A stretch of DNA of 64,000 bases from Streptomyces violaceusniger Tu 4113 (lineage in GTDB: Bacteria > Actinomycetota > Actinomycetes > Streptomycetales > Streptomycetaceae). The DNA lies in contig NC_015957.1 in assembly GCF_000147815.2 (NCBI RefSeq), positions 10,230,001 to 10,294,000 on the forward strand, read 5' to 3'. Shown here piece after piece: positions 7,764 through 16,586 of the stretch; within the stretch, counting starts at the first letter, position 1; each line of letters begins with the position of its first letter. Below the pieces are notes generated by a model. The model saw only the letters and a list, made by a program, of their open reading frames with translations. It had not been told where the DNA came from and did not search any database. Position numbers and translations under genes: made by a program.

Positions 7764-8557
7764 CGGCGCTCCCGGGTGCCGTCGTGGGCGCCGCCGTTGC
7801 GGGTGCCGTCGTGGACGCCGTTGCGGGTGCCGTCGTGGACGCCGTTGCGGGTGCCGTCACGGGCGCCGCGCCGGGCGTCAGGCCGGAAGCCCTTCCGCGC
7901 GTCGAGCCGGAAGCCATCCCGCGCGTCGCCCCGGAAGCCGTCCGACAGCCACTCCGCGGCCCCGTACAGCGCCGCCGTCAGCGGGTCCTCCGGCGTGCGG
8001 GTCAGCAGGCGCTCGGTCGGGCGGCCGAGCTCCGGGGAGACGTCCAGCATCAGGCTCAGCCGGGCGCGGGCCTTGTTGAGGTTGCTGCCGACGCTGCCGA
8101 CCGAGATCCCCAGCTCGGCGGAGATCGCCCGATAGCTCATGCCCTCGAGCGAATGCATGACGACCACCTGGCGCTGGCGCGGCGGCAGCGTGCCGAGGGC
8201 GCGCAGCGCGGCCAGTGCCTCGGCGGTCTCCTCCACGGTGGCGGTCGTGGCGGCCGGGACGGTCGTCCCGGCCATCTCGACCGGCTTCCAGCGGAACCAC
8301 CACCGCCGCCCGTCCTTCGAGAGCTTGCGCCGCATGGTGGTGGTCACCCATGCCTCGGGCGAGGCGTACGCCCTGACCTCGGGCCAGCGGCGCATCGCCT
8401 CGATGTACGCCTCCTGCACGGCGTCCTCGGCGTTCTGCCGATTGCCGCTGAGCATCACCGCGCGGGCGGCCAGCCAGGGGTAGGTGCGGGCGTAGAAGGC
8501 GTCGAACTCCTCCTCGAACTCGCCGCCACGCGCGGTCTCCTCGACGGTGTCACTCAC
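7760..8557 (-). CDS. ECF-type RNA polymerase sigma factor
   Basis: A 265-residue sigma-70-family protein. Region 2 is at about 18-85 (FYARTYPWLAARAVML, AEDAVQEAYIEAMRRWPEV) and region 4 at about 110-170 (LPPRQRQVVVMHSLEGMSYR, then ISVGSVGSNLNKARARL). It resembles the SigE-like ECF group found with membrane peptidases in Streptomyces. After region 4 comes a 70-residue basic tail of GFRxDAR and GTRNGVHD repeats, the latter encoded by 24-bp units at about 7780-7860; this is longer than normal for an ECF factor. It overlaps the upstream 81-codon gene by 8 bp and the M48 gene by 3-4 bp. No anti-sigma gene is recognisable, though the small upstream protein is a candidate. Confidence 0.88.
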   Translation of the reverse strand: MSDTVEETARGGEFEEEFDAFYARTYPWLAARAVMLSGNRQNAEDAVQEAYIEAMRRWPEVRAYASPEAWVTTTMRRKLSKDGRRWWFRWKPVEMAGTTVPAATTATVEETAEALAALRALGTLPPRQRQVVVMHSLEGMSYRAISAELGISVGSVGSNLNKARARLSLMLDVSPELGRPTERLLTRTPEDPLTAALYGAAEWLSDGFRGDARDGFRLDARKGFRPDARRGARDGTRNGVHDGTRNGVHDGTRNGGAHDGTRERR

Positions 8558-8795
8558 CCCGATCGCCCCCGTCCCGCTCCTCCACCCGCCGCCTTATGGT
8601 CAGCGCCGTGCCGTCGGGGCGGCGGTCGGTGAGCACCGTGCCCGGCGCCGTTCTGCTCACCAACTCGGCCAGCGTGCGCGCCCGGAGCCGTTCGCCCGAG
8701 CGCGCCGCCAGCCAGCGGATGACGTCCCCCATCAGCCGTAGCACCCCCACCGTCACGACCGTTGCCACCGTGAGCCACGGATTGTCCATGAGCAC
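8550..8795 (-). CDS. Small membrane-associated protein upstream of sigma factor
   Basis: An 81-residue product with an N-terminal hydrophobic stretch (PWLTVATVVTVGVLRLMG) and a charged Arg-rich C-terminus. The GTG at 8795 is chosen because AGGAG lies 8 nt upstream; the ATG at 8789 would be 14 nt away. It overlaps the sigma-factor start by 8 bp, so it is very likely the first gene of the operon. A role in holding or modulating the sigma factor at the membrane is possible from position only. No family is recognised. Confidence 0.7.
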   Translation of the reverse strand: MLMDNPWLTVATVVTVGVLRLMGDVIRWLAARSGERLRARTLAELVSRTAPGTVLTDRRPDGTALTIRRRVEERDGGDRGE

Positions 8796-8901
8796 CGTTG
8801 TGTCTCCTCTTCATGGTTCCCGGCCGGAGCCGGTTCACCATGTAGAGGCGTCATGGACCGTATTTCTTCACCGCGTTTCGCACCGTGTTTTCCGGGGGAT
8901 G

Positions 8902-10659
8902 TCAGCCGATCGCGCGCTGCGCCTCGTACAGATTGCGGGGGTGGACGGCCTCAGGGTGGCCATAGGACTCGATACGGGAGTGAAGCGGACCGGTGAAGTC
9001 CGGGACGTCGATCTGGCCGAACTGCCGGACCTCGCTGATCCCGACCGTCGCGCTGTACGGCGCGATGTCGTCGACCTTGACACACCCGGCCCGCTGATTG
9101 CCGACCGTGACGTTCCAGTGGGTGAACCGCGCACCGTAGAGCGGGCCCGCGCTCGCGTCGCCGCCGTGCGCCCCCGTGTTGTCCACGGTGATCTCCGTAC
9201 GGACGTTGGCGAAGGGCATCCCGCGGTGGGTGTCGAAGGTGCCCATCTCCATCCGGCCGCGCGACCAGACGTTGTAGCTGGACAGCCCCTCCACGTTGAT
9301 GCCGTGCAGTGACGTCCCCGCCGGGGCCGGGACGGTGCGCCGGGCCAGGACGAAGTCCTCCACGAGGTTGTCGTGCGAGCCCTCGCGGCAGCAGTAAGGA
9401 TGATGGCTGCCGCGCCCCGTCACCCGGGTGCGGCGCAGGGTGCACGCCTTGGCGGCGACCAGCAGGAAGCCGTTGTCGACGTTGTTGACGGTCACGTCGT
9501 CCACCCAGCAGTCCCACGCGCACTGCAGCGCGACGCCGTTGTACCCCTTGTCCAGCAGATGCTGCGACTGCGGGGTCTCGACGACGTCGAGGGTGATGCC
9601 CTCGACCCCGGAGCCGGTGACCGGGCGTACGAGCGTGGTGAACCGGGGCTTCCAGGCGGGCCGGGCATCCAGCGGCAGCGGACGGTCGAGGGTCACCCGG
9701 CGGCGCCACCGGTCGACGGAGACGACGCGGCACGGCCATTCGTAAGGGACGTACGAGGTGAGCTTGGTCTTGTCGGCCCAGACGTAGTCGGCGGCGCCCT
9801 CGAGATCACCGGCCATATGACGCAGGAGGGAGTGGGTGTCGTCGTCGGCGAGCTGGAACAGCACGCGGTCGCCGCGGCGCAGGGCGGACGGGTCCTCGAC
9901 GGTCACCGTCCAGTCGCCGCGGCGGGCCGGGGCGGCGAGATCGGTAAGGGTGTGCCACTCGTCGCGCTTGTTGCCCGTCCAGCCCTCGAACGGCCAGGCC
10001 TGGGCCCGGATCGCGTCGGTCAGGGAGCGCCAGCGGGCGTCCGGGCAGATCCAGATGAGGCCGCCGGCCCAGGACCAGGACGACTTGTTCCCGCCGTAGC
10101 GGCTGCCGTACGGGCCGATCAGCTCGGTGAGGCTGCGGGTCGCGTGGAGGGTGGTGCGGCCGCTGCCCGCGCCGCGCAGCACGACGTTGTCGTAGCCGAG
10201 GCGGATGACGTCGTCCACGCGGTACGTCCCGGGCGGCACCAGCACCGTGCCACCGCCGCGCCGACCGGCCGCGGCGATGGCGCGGTTGATCGCGGGGGCG
10301 GCGTCCGTGGAGCCGTCGGGCCGGGCGCCGTAGTCGCGGACGTCGGCGACGACGGGCAGGCGGGGGAATTGGTTGCGCCCGCCGAGGAATCCGGCGCGGC
10401 CGATGTACGGGATCTGCGGATGGGTGTACGGCCGGGCGCGGAACTCACGCCAGAGGGGGGACGTACGCGCCCCGCCCGAGGCGCCCGCCCCGCCGGAGGT
10501 GTCCGCCCCGCCCGAGGCGCCCGGTCCGGCGGCGGTACGCGGCGCGGCGGCCGCGTCCGTGGCGGTCAGGAACGGGGTGCCCGTCCCCAGGAACGTGGCG
10601 CCCGCCGCCACGCCCATCGCGCCGCCGAGCAGCCGCCTTCTGTTGATCTCCGTGCCCAT
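8902..10659 (-). CDS. Tat-secreted right-handed beta-helix protein (pectate-lyase superfamily)
   Basis: A 585-residue exported protein. The N-terminus has a twin-arginine signal (NRRRLLGG at 6-13), a hydrophobic core and an Ala-rich cleavage region, then a Gly/Ala/Ser-rich linker (about 40-65). Residues about 100-160 hold the pectate-lyase superfamily opening (VRDYGARPDGSTDAAPAINR, GGTVLVPPGTY); the remainder fits parallel beta-helix coils (GVEGITLDVVETPQ, GVALQCAWDCWVDDVTVNNV). Such proteins cleave polysaccharides or are phage-tailspike-like. The substrate cannot be named. It is monocistronic, separated by 175 bp from the YbjN-like gene's 3' end. Confidence 0.85.
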   Translation of the reverse strand: MGTEINRRRLLGGAMGVAAGATFLGTGTPFLTATDAAAAPRTAAGPGASGGADTSGGAGASGGARTSPLWREFRARPYTHPQIPYIGRAGFLGGRNQFPRLPVVADVRDYGARPDGSTDAAPAINRAIAAAGRRGGGTVLVPPGTYRVDDVIRLGYDNVVLRGAGSGRTTLHATRSLTELIGPYGSRYGGNKSSWSWAGGLIWICPDARWRSLTDAIRAQAWPFEGWTGNKRDEWHTLTDLAAPARRGDWTVTVEDPSALRRGDRVLFQLADDDTHSLLRHMAGDLEGAADYVWADKTKLTSYVPYEWPCRVVSVDRWRRRVTLDRPLPLDARPAWKPRFTTLVRPVTGSGVEGITLDVVETPQSQHLLDKGYNGVALQCAWDCWVDDVTVNNVDNGFLLVAAKACTLRRTRVTGRGSHHPYCCREGSHDNLVEDFVLARRTVPAPAGTSLHGINVEGLSSYNVWSRGRMEMGTFDTHRGMPFANVRTEITVDNTGAHGGDASAGPLYGARFTHWNVTVGNQRAGCVKVDDIAPYSATVGISEVRQFGQIDVPDFTGPLHSRIESYGHPEAVHPRNLYEAQRAIG

Positions 10660-10834
10660 GAACCAGCCCCGCCTTCCATGGATGTGAACGCAGTTCAGGT
10701 GAGAGACGGCGTGAGAATGCCATGGGGCAGGGGTGCGCGGAAGGGGTCGCGTCAGGATGGACGTACGTCAGGCATGGCAAGGAGGCACATCAGCGCCGTG
10801 CATCAGGCGCGCGCGGAACGCGCCCCGCCGACGT

Positions 10835-11356
10835 TCACTTCGCCGCGTCCCGGGTCAGATTGCTGAACGCCTCAAGATTACGAGTGGATTCGCCGCGCGC
10901 CGTGCGCCAGGCGTACTCCTTGCGGATGGCGGTCGCGAACCCCATCTCCAGCAGGGTGTTGAAGCTGCCGTCCGCGTTCTCCAGCACCGTGCCGAGCAGC
11001 CGGTCCACTTCCTCCGGGATGACCGCGGCGAGCGGCAGCTTGCCCACCAGATAGATGTCGCCGAGCTGGTCGATCGCGTAACTCACCCCATAGAGCCGGG
11101 TGTTGCGCTCCAGCAGCCAGCGGTGGACGGCCTCGTGGTTCTCGTCGGGATGGCGGACGACGAAGGCGTTGACCGAGAGGGAGTGCCGGCCGACCCGCAG
11201 CGAGCAGGTGGTCGACAGCTTGCGGGTGCCCGGGAGCGTGACGACGTAGGTGCCGTCCTCCGGGCTCTCCCACTCCAGTTCGGCGTCGTTCAGCGTCCGC
11301 TCGATGACGGCCCGGGGGTCGGTCTTGGGCGCGATGTCAGCCTTGGGGTCAGCCAT
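10835..11356 (-). CDS. YbjN domain-containing protein
   Basis: A 173-residue protein of the YbjN/type-III-chaperone-like fold (PF10722), recognised by the [20 protein letters not shown] and [17 protein letters not shown] segments. No enzymatic function is established for the family in actinobacteria. The ATG at 11356 lies inside the end of mshA (8-bp overlap), so it is the distal gene of an mshA operon; upstream in-frame codons fall inside mshA. No signal peptide or membrane segment. Confidence 0.87.
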   Translation of the reverse strand: MADPKADIAPKTDPRAVIERTLNDAELEWESPEDGTYVVTLPGTRKLSTTCSLRVGRHSLSVNAFVVRHPDENHEAVHRWLLERNTRLYGVSYAIDQLGDIYLVGKLPLAAVIPEEVDRLLGTVLENADGSFNTLLEMGFATAIRKEYAWRTARGESTRNLEAFSNLTRDAAK

Positions 11357-12710
11357 GGGCCGATCGTAGGCGACGCCGCTCACGCATCGCCTCCGCGTAG
11401 ACGTCCGCCGTCGCCGCGGCGGCCGTGTCCCACCCGAAGGACTCCGCATGCCGGGCCGCCGCCGCGCCCATCCGTTCCACCCTCCCCGCCTCGCTCGCGA
11501 AGGGGCGCAGGGCGCGGGCGTAGTCGGCGGGGTCGTGGCCCTGGATCAGCGTGCCGCTGACCCCGTCCCGTACGGCCACCGGCAGACCGCCCACCGAGGC
11601 CGCCACGACCGGCGTGCCGCATGCCTGGGCCTCGATGGCCACCAGCCCGAACGATTCGCTGTACGACGGCATGACCAGCACGGACGCCGCCCGGTACCAG
11701 TCCGCGAGCTCGTCCTGCGTACACGGCGGCCGGAACCGGACCACATCGCAGATCCCCAGCCGCGCCGCCAGCTTGTGCAGCCCCTCGGGCTTGGCCAGGC
11801 CGCTGCCGCTGGGGCCGCCCACCACGGGCACGACCATGCGCTCGCGCAGCGAGGGGTCCTCCTCCAGGAGGTGGGCGACCGCGTGCAGCAGGATGTCGGG
11901 GGCCTTGAGCGGCTGTATGCGCCCGGCGAAGAGGGGTATGAGCGCGTCGGCCGGGAGTCCCAGCCGGGCCCGGGCGGCGGCCCGGCCGTCGGCGGGGCGG
12001 AAGCGGTCGAGGTTCACCCCGGGGTGGACGACCGCGACCAGCTCGCGGGCCGCCTCGTAGTGGTGCACCAGCTCGTCGGCCTCCCCGCCGGTGTTGGCGA
12101 TCAGCCGGTCGGCGGCGCGGACGATCTGCTGCTCGCCGATCACGCGGGCCGCGGGCTCGGGGGTGTCGCCCGCCGCCAGCGCGGCGTTCTTGACCTTGGC
12201 CATGGTGTGCATGGCATGCACCAGCGGCACTCCCCAGCGCTCGGTGGCCAGCCAGCCGACGTGGCCGGAGAGCCAGTAGTGGGAGTGGACGAGATCGTAG
12301 TAGCCCGGCCGGTGCCCGGCCCACGCCCGCATGACCCCGTGGGTGAACGCGCAGAGCTGCGCCGGCAGCTCCTCCTTCGCCAGCCCCTCGTAGGGCCCCG
12401 CGTCCACATGCCGTACGAGCACACCGGGGGCGAGCTCGACGGATGGGGGCAGCGCGGCGGTGGTGGCCCGGGTGAAGATCTCCACCTCGATGTCGATCGC
12501 GGCCAGGCGCTTGGCCAGCTCGACGATGTAGACGTTCATCCCCCCGGCGTCGCCGGTGCCGGGCTGATGCAGCGGCGAGGTGTGCACACTGAGCATCGCG
12601 ATCCGCCGCGGCCGCCGTGGAATGCGGCGAAGCCGCTGGTGGGGCGGGGCGCCGAACGGTATATGGGACCGGCCTCGCAGACCGCCGAGCCGGGACGCGT
12701 GCTGGCTCAC
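11349..12710 (-). CDS. mshA: D-inositol-3-phosphate glycosyltransferase (mycothiol step 1)
   Basis: Transfers GlcNAc from UDP-GlcNAc to 1D-myo-inositol 3-phosphate, the first step of mycothiol synthesis. The 453-residue GT4/GT-B protein has [12 protein letters not shown] at about 51-62 (nucleotide-sugar loop), HSHYWLSG and [11 protein letters not shown] in the acceptor domain, and the C-terminal E-x7-E signature in [20 protein letters not shown]. The GTG start at 12710 has AGGAGG 8 nt upstream; an Arg-rich extension of about 35 residues precedes the core. mshD at 22444 supplies the last pathway step. A GGAAC/GTTCC palindrome lies in the promoter region. Confidence 0.97.
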   Translation of the reverse strand: MSQHASRLGGLRGRSHIPFGAPPHQRLRRIPRRPRRIAMLSVHTSPLHQPGTGDAGGMNVYIVELAKRLAAIDIEVEIFTRATTAALPPSVELAPGVLVRHVDAGPYEGLAKEELPAQLCAFTHGVMRAWAGHRPGYYDLVHSHYWLSGHVGWLATERWGVPLVHAMHTMAKVKNAALAAGDTPEPAARVIGEQQIVRAADRLIANTGGEADELVHHYEAARELVAVVHPGVNLDRFRPADGRAAARARLGLPADALIPLFAGRIQPLKAPDILLHAVAHLLEEDPSLRERMVVPVVGGPSGSGLAKPEGLHKLAARLGICDVVRFRPPCTQDELADWYRAASVLVMPSYSESFGLVAIEAQACGTPVVAASVGGLPVAVRDGVSGTLIQGHDPADYARALRPFASEAGRVERMGAAAARHAESFGWDTAAAATADVYAEAMRERRRLRSAHG

Positions 12711-12760
12711 CGAGCGTTACCTCCTTGACGGGGCGGGCTCCCTCCTCGGGCGTTAACACC

Positions 12761-12775
12761 GGAACTCATGGTTCC
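12761..12775. promoter_or_regulatory. Palindrome in mshA / methyltransferase intergenic region
   Basis: GGAAC-TCATG-GTTCC, a perfect 5-bp inverted repeat 51 bp upstream of the mshA start, next to a GTTAAC. In S. coelicolor mshA responds to thiol stress through SigR, whose promoters contain GGAA and GTT elements; these pieces are present but the spacing is not convincing. Recorded as a regulatory candidate only. Confidence 0.35.
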
Positions 12776-12839
12776 CATTTCCGCTTTGCCAAAGCGTGAC
12801 GTTCCGATCCCCGTCGACCACGCCCCGTCCGCCCCCGCA

Positions 12840-12845
12840 TAGGCT
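12840..12845 (+). promoter_or_regulatory. -10-like TAGGCT just before methyltransferase start
   Basis: TAGGCT ends 7 nt before the ATG at 12853 and no Shine-Dalgarno is present, the usual arrangement of leaderless Streptomyces transcripts. The same hexamer and spacing precede folP at 63224. Confidence 0.45.
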
Positions 12846-12852
12846 CTGCGCC

Positions 12853-13665
12853 ATGCCCGCCCGCGTTCCCCCGCCGTCCCGTCCGATCGGTTCGGCGACC
12901 CGCGGGACGACCAATCCCAATCGGCTGCGCCGGATGGACCGGTGGATCGCGGCGGCGCACGGGGCCGCGCTGCGGCGGGCCGGGGAGGCGCCGGTGGCGG
13001 TGGATCTGGGGTACGGGGCGGCTCCGTGGACCGCCGTCGAGCTGCTGGACCGGCTACGGACCGTACGGGCCGGGGCGCGCGTCGTGGGGGTCGAGATCGA
13101 CCCCGGACGGGTGGCCGCCGCGCGGCCGTACGAGCGCGAGGGGCTCGCCTTCGCGCACGGCGGCTTCGAGGTGCCGCTGCCCGGCGGGGCGCGCCCGGCG
13201 CTCATCCGGGCGGCCAATGTGCTGCGGCAGTACGAGGAGGGCGAGGTCGCCGCCGTATGGCGGCGGCTGTGCGCCCGGCTGGCGCCCGGCGGACTGCTCG
13301 TGGAGGGCACCTGCGACGAGATCGGGCGGCGCCACGTCTGGGTCGCGCTCGACGCGGCGGGCCCGCGCACCGTCACCTTCGCGGCCCGCCTCGGCTCCCT
13401 GGAACGCCCCTCCGACCTGGCCGAACGGCTCCCCAAGGCGCTGATCCACCGCAATGTGCCGGGCGAGGCGGTGCACACCTTCCTGCGCGACTTCGACCGC
13501 GCCTGGGCGGCCGCCGCCCCGTACGCCCCGCTCAGCGCGCGTCAGCGCTGGATACGCAGCGCCCAGACGCTCCGCGCACAGGGCTGGCCGCTCGCCGACG
13601 GGCCACGGCGCTGGCGGCAGGGCGAGGTCACGGTGCGGTGGGAGGCACTGGCACCCCGGGGCTGA
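12853..13665 (+). CDS. Class I SAM-dependent methyltransferase-like protein
   Basis: A 270-residue cytoplasmic protein with a Rossmann-like methyltransferase core: VDLGYGAAPWT (about 50-60, motif I), VVGVEIDPGRVAAA (motif II), and LAPGGLLVEGTCDE later. Substrate unknown. The start is the ATG at 12853; a longer reading from 12796 adds only low-complexity residues. No ribosome-binding site, with TAGGCT close upstream, suggests a leaderless message. It is divergent from mshA with 142 bp between starts, an arrangement I recall in other Streptomyces, though no link to mycothiol is shown. A minisatellite follows its stop. Confidence 0.8.
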   Translation: MPARVPPPSRPIGSATRGTTNPNRLRRMDRWIAAAHGAALRRAGEAPVAVDLGYGAAPWTAVELLDRLRTVRAGARVVGVEIDPGRVAAARPYEREGLAFAHGGFEVPLPGGARPALIRAANVLRQYEEGEVAAVWRRLCARLAPGGLLVEGTCDEIGRRHVWVALDAAGPRTVTFAARLGSLERPSDLAERLPKALIHRNVPGEAVHTFLRDFDRAWAAAAPYAPLSARQRWIRSAQTLRAQGWPLADGPRRWRQGEVTVRWEALAPRG

Positions 13666-13722
13666 CAGCTCCGGGGCGGGCCGAGGCCGGTGGTGGTCCG
13701 GACGTGCCCCCTGGGCGTTCGC

Positions 13723-13822
13723 CGTGGCGCCCGTGGCGGACGTCGTGGCGGACGTGGCGGACGTGGCGGACGTCGTGGCGGACGTCGTGGCGCCCGTGGC
13801 GACCGTGGCGACCGTGGCGACC
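13723..13822 (+). repeat. GTGGCG minisatellite (9/12-bp units)
   Basis: Ten copies of GTGGCG followed by GAC, CCC or ACC, some with an extra GTC, in a non-coding gap between the methyltransferase stop and the permease stop. The units are multiples of 3 bp, but the stretch is not part of a convincing gene. No gene is seen in 13666-13933. Confidence 0.85.
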
Positions 13823-13933
13823 TGAAGGGGCGCGGGGCTGTGTCGCCGTGCGGCTCCGCCGCGTAGGCGCGCGGCCGGCCGCGGCGGCGCCGCAGACGAT
13901 CGACGGCCCCTCAGCGCCCTTCCAGCGGAGCGC

Positions 13934-15436
13934 TCAGGCGTCCCCCGTGCCGCCCTGGGCCTTCGCCACGCCCGGCGTGCCCGGGGTGCCCCCTTCCGCG
14001 TCGGGGTCGGCGCCCGCCGCGTACTCCTCGCTGATCTCCTTCGGCCCGAACGGCCACACCTTCTCCGCCCGCGCCCACAGCACGAACGCCACGCACCCCG
14101 CCGCGACCCAGGCCAGCGACCATTCGATGGGGTGCCGTCCGGGGGAGTTCTTGTCCGCGTAGCCGTAGATCACCACCCAGCCGACCAGCGCCACCACGCT
14201 CGGCAGCGGATAGAGCCACATCCGGTACGGCCGCCGCAGCCCCGGCTGGCGGCGGCGCAGCACCGTGAGGGCGACGATCTGCGCCAGGGCCTGCACGATC
14301 ACCATGACCGTGGTCAGCAACTGGATCAGCGTGGCCAGATCGGTGTGGCGGCCGATCAGGAAGCCGATCCCGGTGACGACGCCCATCGTGGCCAGGCCCA
14401 GCACGGGGAAGCGATGGCGCGGGTGGAGCTTGCCGTACGGACGGAAGAAGACCCGTTCGCGGGCGGCGTCGTACGGCACCCGCGAGCCGCCCAGCAGCCC
14501 GGCGAAGACGGATGCGAAGGCCGTGATCAGGATGAGCACGGTGACGACGTCGGCCGCGACCTTCCCCCAGGTCTCCTCCATCACCGCCGACGCGACGGAC
14601 TGGGAGGCCACCGAGCCGGGCTCGGTCATCTCGTGCCAGTCGACGACGCCGAGGGTGCCGATCTGCAGCAGCAGATAGATCCCCATGATTCCGACGATCG
14701 AGGTGACGATCGCCCGCGGCAGGGTGCGGCCGGGGTCCTTGATCTCGGCGCCCATGTACGCGGCGGTGTTGTAGCCGAGGTAGTCGTAGATCCCGATGGT
14801 CAGGCCCGCGGCGAACCCGGTCCAGAAGTGACCGCTGCTCAGCTCGAAGGCGTGGTCCGGATAGGTGAACGCCTGCCCCGCGTCGAAGTGGCTGAAGGCG
14901 GCGACGATGACCAGGACCACGGAGGCGATCATCACGCACCACATGACGGCCGTGATCCGGGCGATGTGCTCGACCCCCCGCCACAGCAGCCCGATCACCA
15001 GGACGATGACGCCGAGTCCGACCAGATCGCCCTGGGTCTGCGTCATATCGGGCCACAGATAGCCCAGATACTGCACCAGACCGACCACGCCCGTGGACAT
15101 GATCAGCGGGATGAACAGCATCGCCGTCCAGACGAACAGGAACGGCATCAGCTTGCCGCTGCGGTACTGGAACGCCTGGCGCAGATACACATAGCTGCCC
15201 CCGGCCCCCGGCAGCGAGGCGCCCAACTCGGCCCAGATCAGCCCGTCGGCGAGCGCGAGCACCGCGCCCGCGACAAAGCCGATGACGGCCTGCGGTCCGC
15301 CGAAGGCGGCGACCATGAGGGGGATGGTGACGAACGGCCCGATGCCGCACATCTGGCTCATGTTGATGGCTGTCGCCTGGAACAGGCCGATACGGCGGAC
15401 GAATCCGCCCTCGGTGCCGGACATCCGGACCTCCAT
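13934..15436 (-). CDS. APC-family amino-acid permease
   Basis: A 500-residue integral membrane protein with about 12 hydrophobic segments. The APC N-terminal signature is clear: FQATAINMSQMCGIGPFVTIPL in TM1 with the unwound glycine region, and AELGASLPGAGGSYVYLRQA in TM2-3. It probably imports an amino acid or polyamine by H+ symport; specificity cannot be read. The C-terminal cytoplasmic tail (about 460-500) is Gly/Asp/Glu-rich and low complexity. The start at 15436 (MEVRMSGTEGG) could equally be the Met five codons in. The downstream repeat tract separates it from the convergent methyltransferase. Confidence 0.92.
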   Translation of the reverse strand: MEVRMSGTEGGFVRRIGLFQATAINMSQMCGIGPFVTIPLMVAAFGGPQAVIGFVAGAVLALADGLIWAELGASLPGAGGSYVYLRQAFQYRSGKLMPFLFVWTAMLFIPLIMSTGVVGLVQYLGYLWPDMTQTQGDLVGLGVIVLVIGLLWRGVEHIARITAVMWCVMIASVVLVIVAAFSHFDAGQAFTYPDHAFELSSGHFWTGFAAGLTIGIYDYLGYNTAAYMGAEIKDPGRTLPRAIVTSIVGIMGIYLLLQIGTLGVVDWHEMTEPGSVASQSVASAVMEETWGKVAADVVTVLILITAFASVFAGLLGGSRVPYDAARERVFFRPYGKLHPRHRFPVLGLATMGVVTGIGFLIGRHTDLATLIQLLTTVMVIVQALAQIVALTVLRRRQPGLRRPYRMWLYPLPSVVALVGWVVIYGYADKNSPGRHPIEWSLAWVAAGCVAFVLWARAEKVWPFGPKEISEEYAAGADPDAEGGTPGTPGVAKAQGGTGDA

Positions 15437-15554
15437 TGCCCTAGCGCGCCACCGTGGGAGGAGTTGAAAGTAAGGAAACTTTCCAGTCGCGTCAAGGAGG
15501 TGGACGAAACCGAGTTGCGGCAGAGCGCGGGGCGCGGGGCGGCGGCTCGGGCCG

Positions 15555-16400
15555 TCAGACCACCGCCGCCGTGCCCGCCAGCACCGTCAGCGCCTCCGCC
15601 GTCGCCGACCCCTCGTCGGCCGTGTACGTGCACAGCATCTGCCCCGGGTCGGCGGGCAGGACGAACGCCTCGAACCGCAGCACCAGCTCCCCCATCTCCG
15701 GATGGCGGAACCGCTTGACGCCCCGCGTCCGCTCCTGCACCTCCTGCGCCTCCCACCGCCGCCGGAACTCCTCGCTCCGCTCCAGCAGCTCATGGGTCAC
15801 CCGGCACACCCGTGAACTGCCGGGGTGGCGCCCGACCTCCGCGCGCAGCCCGGCCACCGTGTCGTCGGCGACCTCGGCCCAGTTCGGATGGATCTCCTTG
15901 AGCCGGGGGTCGAGGAAGACCAGCAGCGGGCCGTTGCGCCGCTCCTCGGGGATCGCGGGGTAGTCGATGCCGAGCCGGGTGCCGAGCCGGTTCCAGGCCA
16001 GGACGTCCATCGCCGGGCCGTAGACATAGGCCGGGACATTGCCGTCCATCGCGTTCAGCAGTTGCTGGATCTCCGGCCGTACGCGCGGCCGCGGATCAGG
16101 GTCGGTCGCTCCGCGCCGCCGCGGCAGGGTGATGTTGCGCAGATAGGTGTGCTCGGACGGGGTCAGCCGCAGCGCCCGCGCCAGTCCGTCGACCACCGAG
16201 TCCGAGATGGCCGGGGCCCGGCCCTGCTCGATACGGGTGTAGTAGTCGACGCTGATCCCGGCGAGCTGGGCGACCTCCTCACGGCGCAGCCCCCGCACCC
16301 GGCGCCGTACGACCCCCTCCGGCAGCCCCAGCTCGGCCGGGTCGAGCGCGGCGCGGCGCGCCTTGAGAAACGACTTGATCTCCGGTTCGGCATGGCCCAT
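15555..16400 (-). CDS. HTH transcriptional regulator with MmyB-like C-terminal domain
   Basis: A 281-residue regulator. Residues about 30-85 form a Cro/C1-type HTH (LRREEVAQLAGISVDYYTRI, GRAPAISDSVVDGLARALRL). The rest is the MmyB-like ligand-binding region (YGPAMDVLAWNRLGTRLGID, then EIHPNWAEVADDTVAGLRAE), a PAS-like fold reported to bind fatty acids. This architecture is very common in Streptomyces, typically divergent from an oxidoreductase it represses. Here the divergent gene is the aldo/keto reductase at 16587 with a 186-bp gap, so that is the likely target. The start at 16400 (MGHAEPEIKS) matches the family; longer upstream readings are non-coding. Confidence 0.92.
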   Translation of the reverse strand: MGHAEPEIKSFLKARRAALDPAELGLPEGVVRRRVRGLRREEVAQLAGISVDYYTRIEQGRAPAISDSVVDGLARALRLTPSEHTYLRNITLPRRRGATDPDPRPRVRPEIQQLLNAMDGNVPAYVYGPAMDVLAWNRLGTRLGIDYPAIPEERRNGPLLVFLDPRLKEIHPNWAEVADDTVAGLRAEVGRHPGSSRVCRVTHELLERSEEFRRRWEAQEVQERTRGVKRFRHPEMGELVLRFEAFVLPADPGQMLCTYTADEGSATAEALTVLAGTAAVV

Positions 16401-16586
16401 CCGTCCATTATCCGCGCGCCGCCCGTTTCTGGGCCGGTCTGGGCCGGACAGGTGGTTCTGGCAGACCCAGGTTGAGCCGGGCCTGGTGAGGTGTCCGCCG
16501 GGACCCGAGGCTGAAGGCGCATAAGGCCATGGAAAACAGACGCCATGGACAGCGGACGCCATGGGAAGCAGAGGAAGGCACCAGCC

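Noticed and set aside
9373..10866. 497-codon frame antisense to the beta-helix gene
   Set aside because: Low-complexity shadow; the Tat-signal protein on the other strand is convincing.
12761..12790. SigR promoter for mshA
   Set aside because: GGAA and GTT elements exist but spacing is off the usual 18-19 bp; kept only as a palindrome.
13723..13822. Coding region with VAD/VAT repeats
   Set aside because: Open only as an artefact of 9/12-bp units; no start, ribosome-binding site or homology.
14132..15718. 528-codon frame antisense to the APC permease
   Set aside because: His/Asp-rich shadow of transmembrane codons.
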